Of a stretch of 64,000 nt of DNA, positions 36,199-45,903 are shown in pieces (positions within the stretch are counted from its first letter, which is position 1; each line of letters starts with the position of its first letter). The notes under the pieces are model-generated. The model worked only from the letters and a program-made list of their open reading frames with translations, ran no database searches and was not told where the DNA came from. The position numbers were made by a program, and so were the translations under genes. The stretch lies in the NCBI GenBank assembly GCA_017522225.1, contig JAFWZR010000031.1:62001-126000 (forward strand). The letters are read 5' to 3'. This DNA comes from Clostridia bacterium (GTDB lineage: Bacteria > Bacillota > Clostridia > Oscillospirales > Acutalibacteraceae).

Positions 36199-37572
36199 TC
36201 AGTCGATAAAAGTGCTTACATATTCGATCTGCTTCTCAACAGAGTCAATACCTGTACCACCTGCAGAGATTCTTTTAGCAACGCAGGTTTCAAGAGATAT
36301 TTCATTATAGAGATCTTCGCAGAAGAGGTCACTGTATTTATTATAATCTTCAAGTGACATAGTTTCAAGCACTAAATTGTTATTTATGCAAAATGCAACA
36401 ATCTGACCAACGATTTTGTATGCACTTCTGAAAGGCATACCCTTCTTTGTAAGGTAATCGGCAAGGTCTGTTGCGTTGATGAAGCCCTTCTGTGCCGCAG
36501 AGTACATATTGTCCGTAAGCACTGTCATGGTTTCAATCATCGGTGCAAATACACTAAGACACTGTTTGAGTGTATCAATGCTGTCAAAAATGCATTCCTT
36601 ATCTTCCTGCATATCCTTGTTGTATGCAAGAGGAATACCCTTGAGCACCGTAAGCATTGTGAAAAGGTTGCCGTAAACACGGCCTGTTTTACCGCGTACA
36701 AGCTCTGCCATATCGGGGTTTTTCTTCTGCGGCATAATGCTTGAGCCGGTTGTGTAGCTGTCACTGAGCTCAACAAACTTGAACTCCCAGCTTGACCAGA
36801 GAATGATCTCTTCCGAAAAACGGGAAAGATGCATCATAATCGTTGAATAAGCACTCATAAGCTCAACGCAGAAATCACGGTCAGAAACACCGTCAATGCT
36901 GTTAAGAGTGATTCCGTCAAAGCCGAGCTCTTTTGCAACGAATTCACGGTCTGTGTTATATGTTGTGCCTGAAAGAGCACAGGAGCCGAGAGGTGAATAG
37001 TTCATTCTCCTGAGAGCGTCCTCAAGTCTGCCGATGTCACGTGTGAACATCATTGCATAAGCAAGAAGATGATGTGCAAATGTTATCGGCTGTGCTCTCT
37101 GAAGATGAGTATATCCTGGAAGAATGGATGTCTTGTGGGCTTTTGCCTGAGTGAGTATAGCAGCAAGAAGCTCTCTTATAAGAGCGATAATCTCGTTTGT
37201 TTCGTCACGAAGGAAAAGGCGGATGTCCACCGCAACCTGGTCGTTGCGGCTTCTTGCCGTGTGAAGTCTCTTGCCTACATCGCCGATACGCTTTGTAAGC
37301 TCTGACTCAACAAACATATGAATATCTTCAGCTTCCATATCGAAAGCAAGGTCACCGCTGTTGAGGTCATCAAGAATAGACTGAAGACCTGCGGTAATCT
37401 TATCACAGTCATCATCACTGATAATGCCCTGCAAAGCAAGCATTGCAGCGTGCTTCATTGAGCCTGTGATGTCCTGCTTATACATTTTGCAGTCAAAATG
37501 AATGGAAGAATTAAAGTCGTCGGCTCTCTTATCGAGTGCCTGTTCAAATCTTCCTGCCCACATTTTTTCCAT
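36199..37572 (-). CDS. argH: Argininosuccinate lyase
   Basis: 457 residues, normal for ASL. Conserved segments are MWAGRFEQALDKRADDFNSSIHFD at the start, TARSRNDQVAVD, HLQRAQPITFAHH, and the catalytic-serine signature TTGSSIMPQKKNPDMAEL. It splits argininosuccinate into arginine and fumarate, the last step of the pathway. It follows argG by 19 bp on the same strand. A terminator hairpin directly follows. Confidence 0.97.
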   Translation of the reverse strand: MEKMWAGRFEQALDKRADDFNSSIHFDCKMYKQDITGSMKHAAMLALQGIISDDDCDKITAGLQSILDDLNSGDLAFDMEAEDIHMFVESELTKRIGDVGKRLHTARSRNDQVAVDIRLFLRDETNEIIALIRELLAAILTQAKAHKTSILPGYTHLQRAQPITFAHHLLAYAMMFTRDIGRLEDALRRMNYSPLGSCALSGTTYNTDREFVAKELGFDGITLNSIDGVSDRDFCVELMSAYSTIMMHLSRFSEEIILWSSWEFKFVELSDSYTTGSSIMPQKKNPDMAELVRGKTGRVYGNLFTMLTVLKGIPLAYNKDMQEDKECIFDSIDTLKQCLSVFAPMIETMTVLTDNMYSAAQKGFINATDLADYLTKKGMPFRSAYKIVGQIVAFCINNNLVLETMSLEDYNKYSDLFCEDLYNEISLETCVAKRISAGGTGIDSVEKQIEYVSTFID

Positions 37573-37591
37573 AGTAATTAACTCCGAATAA

Positions 37592-38821
37592 TTATTTGAG
37601 ATTGTTCTTAGCCTTCATCTTAGCATAGACCTTGATGGGAAGACCGTAGAGGTTGATGAATCCTGCTGAATCAGCCTGATTGTAAACGTTATCCTCGTCG
37701 AATGTTGCGATCTCAGGATCGTAGAGTGAGAACGGTGATGTAACACTTGCGTTAATCATATTGCCCTTGTAGAGCTTGAGCTTAACGTCACCTGTAACAG
37801 TCTTCTGTGTCTCCTTAACGAATGCAAGGATAGCCTCTGTAAGCGGTGTGTACCACTGTGCGTTATATGTAAGCTCAGCAAGCTTCTGAGCAACGATTGC
37901 CTTGTAGTGTGCTGTTTCCTTATCGAGTGTGATTGTTTCAAGAACCTCGTGAGCCTTGTAAAGGATTGCTCCGCCCGGTGTCTCATAAACGCCACGGCAT
38001 TTCATACCTACAAGTCTGTTCTCAACGATGTCAAGAAGGCCGATACCGTTTGCACCGCCGAGCTCGTTGAGCTTCTCAACAAGTGAAACTGCATCCATCT
38101 CTACGCCGTCAACTGCTGTGGGAATACCCTTTTCGAAGTGGATTGTAACGTATGTCGGAACATCGGGAGCCATTTCGGGAGAAACGCCCATCTCAAGGAA
38201 GCCTTCCTTGTTGTAAAGCGGCTCGTTTGCGGGATCCTCAAGATCAAGACCTTCGTGTGAAAGGTGCCAGATATTCTTGTCCTTTGAATAGTTTGTCTCA
38301 CGGCTGATCTTAAGAGGAACATTGTGTGCCTCTGCGTATTCGATCTCTTCCTCACGAGACTTGATGTCCCACTCTCTCCAGGGAGCGATGATGGGCATAT
38401 CAGGAGCAAATGCCTTGATAGCAAGCTCGAATCTTACCTGGTCGTTACCCTTACCTGTACAACCGTGGCAGATAGCATCTGCACCCTCAGCAATAGCGAT
38501 TTCAGCAATTCTCTTTGCAATCGGAGGACGTGCATAAGCTGTACCGAGAAGATAATCCTCATACTTTGCACCTGCCTGGATGCCGGGGAAAACGTAATCC
38601 TCAAGGAATTCCTTTGTAAGGTCCTCGATGTAAATCTTTGAAGCACCTGTCTTGATAGCCTTTTCTTCAAGGCCCTCAAGCTCACTTGCCTGACCAACGT
38701 TACCTGAAACTGCGATTACTTCACAGTTGTTGTAATTCTCCTTAAGCCAGGGGATGATGATTGATGTGTCAAGACCGCCTGAATAAGCGAGAACAACTTT
38801 CTTTATGTTTTCTTTATTCAT
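37592..38821 (-). CDS. argG: Argininosuccinate synthase
   Basis: 409 residues from ATG 38821 (RBS GGAGG); the longer frame to 38842 lacks an RBS. The ATP pyrophosphatase P-loop [10 protein letters not shown], then [13 protein letters not shown] and PVRDWD-like [14 protein letters not shown], are present. It joins citrulline and aspartate. First gene of argG-argH. The promoter upstream overlaps a 14-bp ArgR-type operator, so arginine repression is likely. Confidence 0.97.
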   Translation of the reverse strand: MNKENIKKVVLAYSGGLDTSIIIPWLKENYNNCEVIAVSGNVGQASELEGLEEKAIKTGASKIYIEDLTKEFLEDYVFPGIQAGAKYEDYLLGTAYARPPIAKRIAEIAIAEGADAICHGCTGKGNDQVRFELAIKAFAPDMPIIAPWREWDIKSREEEIEYAEAHNVPLKISRETNYSKDKNIWHLSHEGLDLEDPANEPLYNKEGFLEMGVSPEMAPDVPTYVTIHFEKGIPTAVDGVEMDAVSLVEKLNELGGANGIGLLDIVENRLVGMKCRGVYETPGGAILYKAHEVLETITLDKETAHYKAIVAQKLAELTYNAQWYTPLTEAILAFVKETQKTVTGDVKLKLYKGNMINASVTSPFSLYDPEIATFDEDNVYNQADSAGFINLYGLPIKVYAKMKAKNNLK

Positions 38822-38864
38822 AATAAAACCTCCAATATGCATTTCTGCTTGCTTTTATGCACAT

Positions 38865-38893
38865 ATATTAACACGATGTGCATAAATATGCAA
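38865..38893 (-). promoter_or_regulatory. argG promoter
   Basis: TTGCAT (38888-38893) and TAATAT (38865-38870), 17 nt apart on the minus strand, 44 bp before the argG start codon. Confidence 0.68.
38879..38892. promoter_or_regulatory. ArgR/AhrC-type operator (ARG box) overlapping the argG promoter
   Basis: TGCATAAATATGCA is a near-perfect 14-bp palindrome of the TGNATWWWWATNCA type recognised by arginine repressors. It covers the -35 box and part of the spacer, the position for repression. Further half-site-like palindromes lie at 38951-38960 (GAATATATTC) and 39029-39040 (TTTATGCATAAA) in this 370-bp AT-rich interval, which holds no gene. Confidence 0.6.
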
Positions 38894-39142
38894 TAGAAAA
38901 ATTGCAATATTTCACTTTTTGTAAACCTGCACAACACACCGTAAAAAGATGAATATATTCTATGCAAAATTACAAGTTCATATAAATATATCACTTTTTT
39001 GCCTCAATTTCAACACTTTCCTGCAAATTTTATGCATAAATTTTTTATTGCTTTTTATGCCTCGGATGAGCTTCGAATAATATACACAAAAAGTGAATAT
39101 TATCGAATTTTCTGTATATTCTTGTATAAACAGAAATATTTG

Positions 39143-39171
39143 TTGTAAAAAGCACCGCTTTGATATATAAT
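39143..39171 (+). promoter_or_regulatory. Promoter of the MFS transporter gene
   Basis: TTGTAA (39143-39148) and TATAAT (39166-39171), 17 nt apart, 22 bp before the start codon. Confidence 0.68.
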
Positions 39172-39193
39172 CAGCTCAGTGAGGTGGTTAATT

Positions 39194-40585
39194 ATGAAAA
39201 CCGATAAAACAAAACTAAGGGAAGAAAAACAGCTTTCCCGACTGAGTAAAACACGCTCCAAGGGTACTTACGGCGGATACTTCTTTGTGCTTGTTTGCCT
39301 GATTGCGATAGTCAATATCCTTGACGAGGTTACAAGTAATCTTACCGTTACCGTTCAATCGTCATTCGTTACTGAATTTTTTGTAAACAATCCGTTTCTC
39401 GGCAAGTATTACACCTTTCAGGAGGGTCTTGCACTGCATTCCACAATCGGCGTGGTCACCTATGTTTTCGGCATTATAACTCCGTTTTATAAGGCACTTG
39501 CCGACAAGTGGGGACGAAAGCCTTTGTTTGTTCTGTCCACGCTCGGTATGGCAACGGGACTTGCGATAATCTATCTTTCCACAAGCTACATAATGTTCCT
39601 TGTCGGCTTTGCGGTTATCAGCTTTTTTATGGGACACGATATTCAGATTATCTACATCCTTGAGGAAGCACCCGAAAAGCACCGTGCAAAAATTTACAGC
39701 TTCCTTAAAAGCTTCGGTATCCTCGGAGTTATTCTTATTCCTACCCTGCGTGATATTCTGATGGGCGATGACGCAACAAGATGGCGTGAAATCTTCCTTG
39801 TCCCTGCCCTCCTCGGCTTTATTGCGGTACTTCTTGTTATGCTGCTCGCAAAGGATACCAAGGTTTTTATCAATGAGAGAATCGCATACCTTTCCCGCCC
39901 CTTTGAGGAAAGACAGGCTGAAAAGGAGCTTAAGAAAAAGCAGAAGGAAGCACAGCGTAATCAGTCAGGTGTTTTTAACGGTGTCAAGTATATCTTCGCT
40001 AACAAGGATACGAAGAGCCTTATCATTTCTCACATTATTTTTGACTCGGCAATGCCTGCAATCGCACTCTATTTTGAATCTGCAATGCACAAGGTCGGTA
40101 TGAGCACATCGGATATAACAAAAGCTTTGTTTATGGTACCTGTTGTGTATGCAACAATAACCTTCCTTTCAGGCTTTATTGCTGACAAGCTCGGCAGAAA
40201 AGCAACCGTCACAGGCTTTTCAACAACGTGTATTATCGGCTATTCCCTGTTTGTAGCAGGTATTCTGCTCGGCTGGAATCCGTACCTTATCGGTGCATTC
40301 GCAGGTCTTTATCAGGGCTCATACTGGATCGGCAGAGACTATATGAACGTTATGATGACAGAAAAGGTTCCGACAGACATACGTGCATCTGTTGTAGGCG
40401 CTGAAGGGCTTCTTGTTATCATCGGTCTTGTTGTCGGTTATGCGGCAGCGGTTATCGGTATGATCAGGTTCCCCATCTGGTGGGTATGCCTTGCAATTTC
40501 AGTTGTTGCAGTCGGTGTTGCCGCAATAATGTTCACTGCTCAGGTAAAAGAAACCAAGGGCGTAAGTCTTGATGAAATTAAATAA
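39194..40585 (+). CDS. Major facilitator superfamily transporter
   Basis: 463 residues, about 12 membrane helices in two halves, joined by a charged central loop (about 235-265, EERQAEKELKKKQKEAQRNQ). The MFS loop motif appears as ADKWGRKPLF after helix 2 and ADKLGRKATV in the second half. The gene is divergent from argG and shares a regulatory interval with ArgR-like palindromes, which would allow an arginine-linked substrate, but nothing in the sequence fixes one. The start ATG 39194 has GAGGTGG upstream; a start 15 bp earlier would lack an RBS. Confidence 0.88.
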   Translation: MKTDKTKLREEKQLSRLSKTRSKGTYGGYFFVLVCLIAIVNILDEVTSNLTVTVQSSFVTEFFVNNPFLGKYYTFQEGLALHSTIGVVTYVFGIITPFYKALADKWGRKPLFVLSTLGMATGLAIIYLSTSYIMFLVGFAVISFFMGHDIQIIYILEEAPEKHRAKIYSFLKSFGILGVILIPTLRDILMGDDATRWREIFLVPALLGFIAVLLVMLLAKDTKVFINERIAYLSRPFEERQAEKELKKKQKEAQRNQSGVFNGVKYIFANKDTKSLIISHIIFDSAMPAIALYFESAMHKVGMSTSDITKALFMVPVVYATITFLSGFIADKLGRKATVTGFSTTCIIGYSLFVAGILLGWNPYLIGAFAGLYQGSYWIGRDYMNVMMTEKVPTDIRASVVGAEGLLVIIGLVVGYAAAVIGMIRFPIWWVCLAISVVAVGVAAIMFTAQVKETKGVSLDEIK

Positions 40586-40600
40586 CTGACAGCATAAAGA

Positions 40601-40640
40601 AAAGTCACAACGTTCAATCAACACGTTGTGACTTTTTGAT
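40601..40640. terminator. Bidirectional terminator between MFS gene and tsaD
   Basis: AAAGTCACAACGT (40601-40613) pairs with ACGTTGTGACTTT (40623-40635) and is followed by T-rich sequence on the plus strand. On the minus strand it also ends in a T run. Confidence 0.88.
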
Positions 40641-40654
40641 TTTTTATATTCAGG

Positions 40655-41668
40655 TTAACGGCTCTGTTCAATGCTCATACTTGCACAGGCGTTGAGCGAA
40701 AGATCAGCTGTATTACCGCTGATGAATTCAAAATACCCCTGAGCACCGACCATTGCGGCATTGTCACCGCAGTATTTAAGCTCGGGAGCGTACAGATTCC
40801 AGCCGCGCTTTTCGCAAAGCGATGTCATTTCTCTTCTGAGAACAGAGTTTGCGGAAACACCGCCTGCAAGCACGATTGTTTGGTAGCCGAGGTCAATTGC
40901 CGCTTTTTCGGTGTTTTCGGTCAGGCAGTCAACGACCGCCTTTATGTATGAAGCGCCGAGGTCGGGTACGCTGATTTCCTCGCCCTTCTGCTTGGCAATG
41001 TTGATGGTGTTAAGAGCCGCGGTTTTAAGTCCCGAGAAGCTGAAGTCATACGGTGCGCCGTCAACACGCGGATGAGGCATTTTGTATGCCTTATCGTTAC
41101 CGTCCTTTGCTGCGCGGTCAAGATTGAGTCCGCCCGGATACGGAAGTCCCATAGCACGTGCAGCCTTATCCATCGCCTCACCTGCTGCGTCATCGTGAGT
41201 GTAGCCGATAACCTTGAATTCGGTGTAATCCATAACCTCAACAAGGTGGCTGTGACCGCCTGAAACAACAAGACACAGGAACGGCGGCTTCAGCTCGGGA
41301 TGAGTAATATAATTTGCCGCAATGTGCGAACGCAGATGGTGAACCGGCACGAGAGGAATTCCCGATGCCATTGTGATTCCCTTTGCATAATTGACACCGA
41401 CAAGCAATGCACCGATAAGACCCGGTGCGTGAGTAACTGCAACAGCATCGATATCTTCGATCGTACACTCAGCCTGATCGAGTGCAGCTTTGACAACACC
41501 CGATATAGCCTCAACGTGTCTTCTTGATGCAATTTCGGGCACGACGCCGCCATAGATTTTATGCTCTTCAACCTGAGAGGCTACGATGCTTGAAAGCACT
41601 CTTCTGCCATCCTCAACAACGGCTGCCGCAGTTTCATCGCAGGATGATTCTATTGATAAAATTTTCAT
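40655..41668 (-). CDS. tsaD: tRNA N6-threonylcarbamoyladenosine transferase TsaD
   Basis: 337 residues, full length. The metal-binding His111 and His115 lie in PVHHLRSHIAANY. The ASKHA nucleotide-binding motifs IESSCDET, SGGHSHL and LAGGVSANS are intact. It transfers threonylcarbamoyl to A37 of ANN-decoding tRNAs together with TsaB and TsaE, which are not in this window. Its start overlaps the stop of the phosphatase-RimI fusion (ATGA), matching the common rimI-tsaD order. Confidence 0.97.
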   Translation of the reverse strand: MKILSIESSCDETAAAVVEDGRRVLSSIVASQVEEHKIYGGVVPEIASRRHVEAISGVVKAALDQAECTIEDIDAVAVTHAPGLIGALLVGVNYAKGITMASGIPLVPVHHLRSHIAANYITHPELKPPFLCLVVSGGHSHLVEVMDYTEFKVIGYTHDDAAGEAMDKAARAMGLPYPGGLNLDRAAKDGNDKAYKMPHPRVDGAPYDFSFSGLKTAALNTINIAKQKGEEISVPDLGASYIKAVVDCLTENTEKAAIDLGYQTIVLAGGVSANSVLRREMTSLCEKRGWNLYAPELKYCGDNAAMVGAQGYFEFISGNTADLSLNACASMSIEQSR

Positions 41669-42537
41669 TGAGTTTCACAGTCCTTTAAATACTTTGTCAT
41701 TACGTAAGCATCCTCGGTGGGATTTGAGTAAAAGCTTTTACGCTGACCGACGATATTATAACCCCGTTTTTTGTAAAGTTCAATAGCGGGAGTGTTACTG
41801 ATTCTGACTTCAAGCGAAATAAAGTCGCAGTTTCTGATTTCTGCCCCGTGAGTTGCGGCATCAATCAGGGTTTCTCCGATACCGAGACGGCGGTATTCGG
41901 GATAAACAGCAACATTTGTTATGTAAGCTTCACCGCATATTTCGTGCACACCTATGTAACCGAGCACCCTATTCTCCGACACTGCAACGAGGAAATGCGC
42001 AGTATCGTTTGTAAGCTCACTGCGGAGTCCGTCTTCGCTCCACGGAACTGAAAAGGATACCTTTTCAAGCTCCGCAATCTGCCCGATGAGGCTCTCGTTC
42101 ATCGGAACGATATCCATTGTTATGCTATCGAGGAATCTTTCAAGAAAAACCTCGAGCTTATCCGCACAGTTACGGTAAATTTCCGCATCACCACCATAGG
42201 GGTCAGGCACACCGCCCTCGGGAACAAGTATCCTGAACGTAGGCTTTACGCTCATAACCGCACCCTTGTGCCCCTCGGTCATACATACCATAATGTCCGT
42301 TTCATCAAAAATATATTCATTAAAAACCGTTGCACGGTGAACAGAAAGATCAACACCGCGCTCGGCACACACCTCGACCGCCTGCGGACTGGCCTCATCG
42401 CCCGTATAGGCGGCAAGACCGCAGCTACGGCAGGAAATATCGGTAATACCTCTGTCAGAAAGAATCTTTTTAAAAAGACCTTCTGCCATTGCACTTCGGC
42501 AAGTGTTGCCCGTGCAAACGAATGTTATGTTAAGCAT
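41665..42537 (-). CDS. Fusion: low-molecular-weight protein arginine phosphatase + RimI N-acetyltransferase
   Basis: 290 residues from ATG 42537; upstream in-frame codons lack an RBS. Residues 1-140 are an LMW-PTP domain with the P-loop C8-TGNT-C-R14-S and general acid Asp112 in PDPYGG. Thr12 in the loop is the residue that sets arginine phosphatase (YwlE) apart from tyrosine phosphatases. Residues 141-290 are a GNAT domain with YITNVAVYPEYRRLGIGETLI and AIELYKKRGY, most like RimI, which acetylates ribosomal protein S18. The C-terminal half sits in the expected rimI position before tsaD. A fusion of these two activities is unusual. No mcsB kinase is visible here. Confidence 0.88.
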   Translation of the reverse strand: MLNITFVCTGNTCRSAMAEGLFKKILSDRGITDISCRSCGLAAYTGDEASPQAVEVCAERGVDLSVHRATVFNEYIFDETDIMVCMTEGHKGAVMSVKPTFRILVPEGGVPDPYGGDAEIYRNCADKLEVFLERFLDSITMDIVPMNESLIGQIAELEKVSFSVPWSEDGLRSELTNDTAHFLVAVSENRVLGYIGVHEICGEAYITNVAVYPEYRRLGIGETLIDAATHGAEIRNCDFISLEVRISNTPAIELYKKRGYNIVGQRKSFYSNPTEDAYVMTKYLKDCETQ

Positions 42538-42746
42538 AATGCACCGCCTGAATTTTATTATAATCTGATTATACCATACAAAAGACAGTTTTGCCACTTT
42601 TCAGTTGTAAATTATTTTTTACTTTTTCTTTACTTTTTCGTTACCGTGCTTTTATTTTGGTTTGTTTTAATTGAGTCAACGGATCGGGATTTTAAATCTT
42701 CTCTTATTCGTTACGGTGTGTTATAATTTTCTCAGAGGTGATGGCA

Positions 42747-43436
42747 ATGAAAACAGTTCTGGTTTGTGACGACGATGAGGCTATCGTCAACTCGATTGAA
42801 ATTTATCTCAGGCAGGAAGGCTTCAACGTAATAAAAGCACTTGACGGTGAAGAGGCACTCGACCTTGTTATGAAAAACGAAATTCACTGTATGGTGCTTG
42901 ATGTTATGATGCCGAAGCTCGACGGCCTGCAGACAGTGTTGAGGATAAGGAAAAGCTTCGATTTTCCTGTCATAATGCTTTCTGCCAAGAGCGAGGATAC
43001 GGATAAAATCGCAGGTCTCGGCTTCGGTGCTGACGACTATGTGACAAAGCCGTTCAATCCCCTTGAGCTGGTAGCTAGAGTCAAGTCACAGATAAGACGA
43101 TATGTCACATTTTCATCGTTTGAGAGAAAAAACTCACAGCTTGTCTGCGGCGGTCTTGTAGTTGACACGGATGCAAAGTCCGTCAGCGTAGACGGACAGG
43201 AGATAAAGCTGACCGCAAGAGAGTATCTTATACTCGAATATCTCTGCAAAAATATGGGCAAGGTGCTTTCCTCTTCACAGATTTACGAGGCTGTGTGGAA
43301 CGAGCCGTCCTTCGGCACCGAAAAAACCGTTACGGTACACATCAAAAACATAAGAGAAAAGATTGAAATAAATCCAAAAGACCCGAAATATATTAAGGTG
43401 GTGTATGGTCTTGGATACAAGGTTGAAAAATTTTAA
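42747..43436 (+). CDS. OmpR-family response regulator
   Basis: 229 residues. The receiver domain has the acidic pocket CDDDE, phospho-acceptor Asp52 in VLDVMMPKLDG, Thr/Ser in MLSAKSE and Lys in VTKPFNPLEL. The C-terminal winged helix (about 125-229) ends HIKNIREKIEINPKDPKYIKVVYGLGYK, typical of OmpR/PhoB DNA-binding domains. The start ATG 42747 is 6 nt after GAGGTG. The kinase gene overlaps its 3' end by 32 bp, so the pair is translated together. Confidence 0.95.
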   Translation: MKTVLVCDDDEAIVNSIEIYLRQEGFNVIKALDGEEALDLVMKNEIHCMVLDVMMPKLDGLQTVLRIRKSFDFPVIMLSAKSEDTDKIAGLGFGADDYVTKPFNPLELVARVKSQIRRYVTFSSFERKNSQLVCGGLVVDTDAKSVSVDGQEIKLTAREYLILEYLCKNMGKVLSSSQIYEAVWNEPSFGTEKTVTVHIKNIREKIEINPKDPKYIKVVYGLGYKVEKF

Positions 43437-45771
43437 GTACAGCTGGTTTACAAAAGCATTGTGTATCCTTTTAGCGTGTGCGTTTGCAGTTTCGGGGGTG
43501 ATGAGCTTTATCCCGATGTTTTACCGCTTTATAATCACAAACGGTAAAATGAATTTTTCCGAGGATGTTACGATTTATGAAACGACCTCGTTTGTAAATT
43601 ACGTCCGCAGTGATATCAATGTTATAATCGGACTTTCAAGGCAAAATGAATTTGAGCAGCTTTATCAGACAGAAAAGCAGAAATGCATTGAAAGTATCGT
43701 TGAACAGTTCAAGGCGGAAAAGAAAAAATGGGAAGAAACCGAAGGTATTGAATATCATTATTATGAGGGCTACACGGAAAAAGTTTCTTACACATCAAAA
43801 ACTTTCCATTACAACAGTGCGACACTCGGAACGATAAGCTATACGGCTGAGATGTATTCCACTCCGGAGGAAGTGGCATCGGGCGTCGGTACGATGTTTG
43901 AGGTTAATTACCGCAGTGCTTTTATCGGTCATTTTAATAAAGCACAGATTGACGTACTCAAAAATGTCAGATACTATGCAGAAGCAAAGGACGGCACGGT
44001 TATTTCAAATGTTTACAGCAAAGAAGACGTTGTCAATGAAGTGTTCAGCGAATATGTTTTCGTCGAGGACGGTAAGATTACCTGCAGTGAAAATATCAGA
44101 AAATCAGAGTTTCTCGTAACAGCTCCGGCCAATTACTTCTCTGCTTCGGCTAAGGTTTACTATTCAATCAATCCTGCCTGTACGGGCAACGATAAATTTA
44201 TGAGTCTTAAAAATACGGTCGAGGTTACCAACAACATTAACTACACTGTGCTCTTCGCTGTATTCCTGTTTTCCTGTATAGGGCTTATATTTTTTCTTTA
44301 CATTTCTGTAAGCCTCGCGGGACACAAGGGTGACAAACTGAGTCTGGTTTTCATCGACAAAATCCCGTGCGATCTGCATCTTGCACTTTCCGTCTTTGCG
44401 GATTTCTGGGTAGGCTTTGCGGCGGTAGGTCTTGCATATTTAAGACACGAGCAGGTCTTATGGGATTATGAAGCAGACTTCTTTGTTGAAGAAATAGCCT
44501 CACATCCGCAGCTGTTTATGCTTGTGCTTTCAACGGTCGTTGCCGTGTTTGTACTCATTCTTGCGGAGCTTCTGACATCCTTTGCAAGACGAATCAAAAC
44601 AAAGAGTCCTGTTTTCAGATACACGCTGATTTTTTTCATCATAGCTGCAGTTTTTAAACTGCTGAAGCTTATCGGCAAGGGAACTGCAGAATTCTTCAGC
44701 AAGGTAAACAGTGCAACAAAGAAATGGTTTACTGCAATCATCTTCAAGCCCCGTAAGCTCAACAAGGGAGTTGCCTTGCTTGTTACGGGATGTATTGCAA
44801 TCAACATACTCGGCTTTGCTGTCTGCTGTTGGTGTGCTTTTATGGGCGGATGGTATAACGACGAGGCCTGGGCGTTTTTCGCCTTATTTATAACGGTGCT
44901 CACTCTGGTTTTCGATGCTTATGCGCTCTACCGTCTGTTTAAATATATACGTGCGCTTGACACGATTGTTGACAAGGCAGACCGACACGAGCCGTTCGAT
45001 ATGAATCCGAACGAAATTCCCTTAAGCCTTAAACCTCTTGTAAGAGCATACGATGAAACAAACAGCGAATTGCAGAAGGCAGTCATCAAGGCTGTCAAGG
45101 ATGAGCGAACCAAAACTGAGCTTATCACAAATGTTTCACACGACCTCAAGACTCCGCTGACATCGGTTATCAACTACATTGACCTTTTAAAGCAATGTGA
45201 CATTGAGAATAAAAAGGCAGTTGAATATATGGATGTTATTGATGAGAAATCAATAAAGCTCAAGCGCCTTATTGAGGACCTTATTGAAGCATCAAAGGTT
45301 TCAAGCGGAAATGTCATCATAAACAAGACTAAGCTCAACTTAAACGAGCTTGTTACACAGGCGATAGTTGAGGAGAACTCAGAGCTTGAAAAACACGGAC
45401 TTTCACTCATATTCAACGAACCTGAACACAAGGTTATCGTAACTGCAGACGGCACAAAGATTTACAGGGTTATCGAAAACCTGCTGTCGAATGTCTGCAA
45501 GTATTCCGCACCGCATTCACGTGTTTACGCAAGCGTTTACTCACAGGGCGGTTACGGTTATTTTGAAATCAAAAACATATCAAGCGAGCCTCTGAACATC
45601 AGTGCAGAAGAGCTGACCGAGCGATTCGTCAGAGGTGATGCTTCCCGAAACCGTGACGGTAACGGACTCGGCCTTTCAATTGCAAAGGACCTTTGCACAC
45701 TCAATGACGGTGAATTGATAATCTCAATTGACGGTGACCTTTTCAAGGCAACGGTAAAATTACCGAAATAA
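43405..45771 (+). CDS. Membrane sensor histidine kinase
   Basis: 788 residues. A first membrane helix (about 16-38) is followed by an extracellular region of about 230 residues, then a block of six or so helices (about 278-515), much larger than in standard kinases. The catalytic core has phospho-acceptor His579 in TNVSHDLKTPLTSV, the N box VIENLLSNVCKYS and G box RDGNGLGLSIAKDL. It starts at ATG 43405 with AAGGTGG upstream, inside the regulator gene. The signal is unknown. No obvious target gene (transporter or resistance operon) is next to it; the beta-helix gene downstream has its own leader after a terminator. Confidence 0.93.
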   Translation: MVLDTRLKNFKYSWFTKALCILLACAFAVSGVMSFIPMFYRFIITNGKMNFSEDVTIYETTSFVNYVRSDINVIIGLSRQNEFEQLYQTEKQKCIESIVEQFKAEKKKWEETEGIEYHYYEGYTEKVSYTSKTFHYNSATLGTISYTAEMYSTPEEVASGVGTMFEVNYRSAFIGHFNKAQIDVLKNVRYYAEAKDGTVISNVYSKEDVVNEVFSEYVFVEDGKITCSENIRKSEFLVTAPANYFSASAKVYYSINPACTGNDKFMSLKNTVEVTNNINYTVLFAVFLFSCIGLIFFLYISVSLAGHKGDKLSLVFIDKIPCDLHLALSVFADFWVGFAAVGLAYLRHEQVLWDYEADFFVEEIASHPQLFMLVLSTVVAVFVLILAELLTSFARRIKTKSPVFRYTLIFFIIAAVFKLLKLIGKGTAEFFSKVNSATKKWFTAIIFKPRKLNKGVALLVTGCIAINILGFAVCCWCAFMGGWYNDEAWAFFALFITVLTLVFDAYALYRLFKYIRALDTIVDKADRHEPFDMNPNEIPLSLKPLVRAYDETNSELQKAVIKAVKDERTKTELITNVSHDLKTPLTSVINYIDLLKQCDIENKKAVEYMDVIDEKSIKLKRLIEDLIEASKVSSGNVIINKTKLNLNELVTQAIVEENSELEKHGLSLIFNEPEHKVIVTADGTKIYRVIENLLSNVCKYSAPHSRVYASVYSQGGYGYFEIKNISSEPLNISAEELTERFVRGDASRNRDGNGLGLSIAKDLCTLNDGELIISIDGDLFKATVKLPK

Positions 45772-45785
45772 AATCTAAATCCAAG

Positions 45786-45819
45786 CTGAGCTGCAAAACA
45801 ACTGCGGCTCAGTTTTTTT
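45786..45819 (+). terminator. Terminator of the two-component operon
   Basis: CTGAGCTGCA pairs with TGCGGCTCAG (one mismatch) around an AAACAAC loop, then T7. Confidence 0.88.
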
Positions 45820-45903
45820 CTTGCAAAACTTCCATACATAGGATAAAATAAGAATGCAGACCAAATATCATAACTGTAAATCTTACAGAAACGAGGTATT
45901 GTT

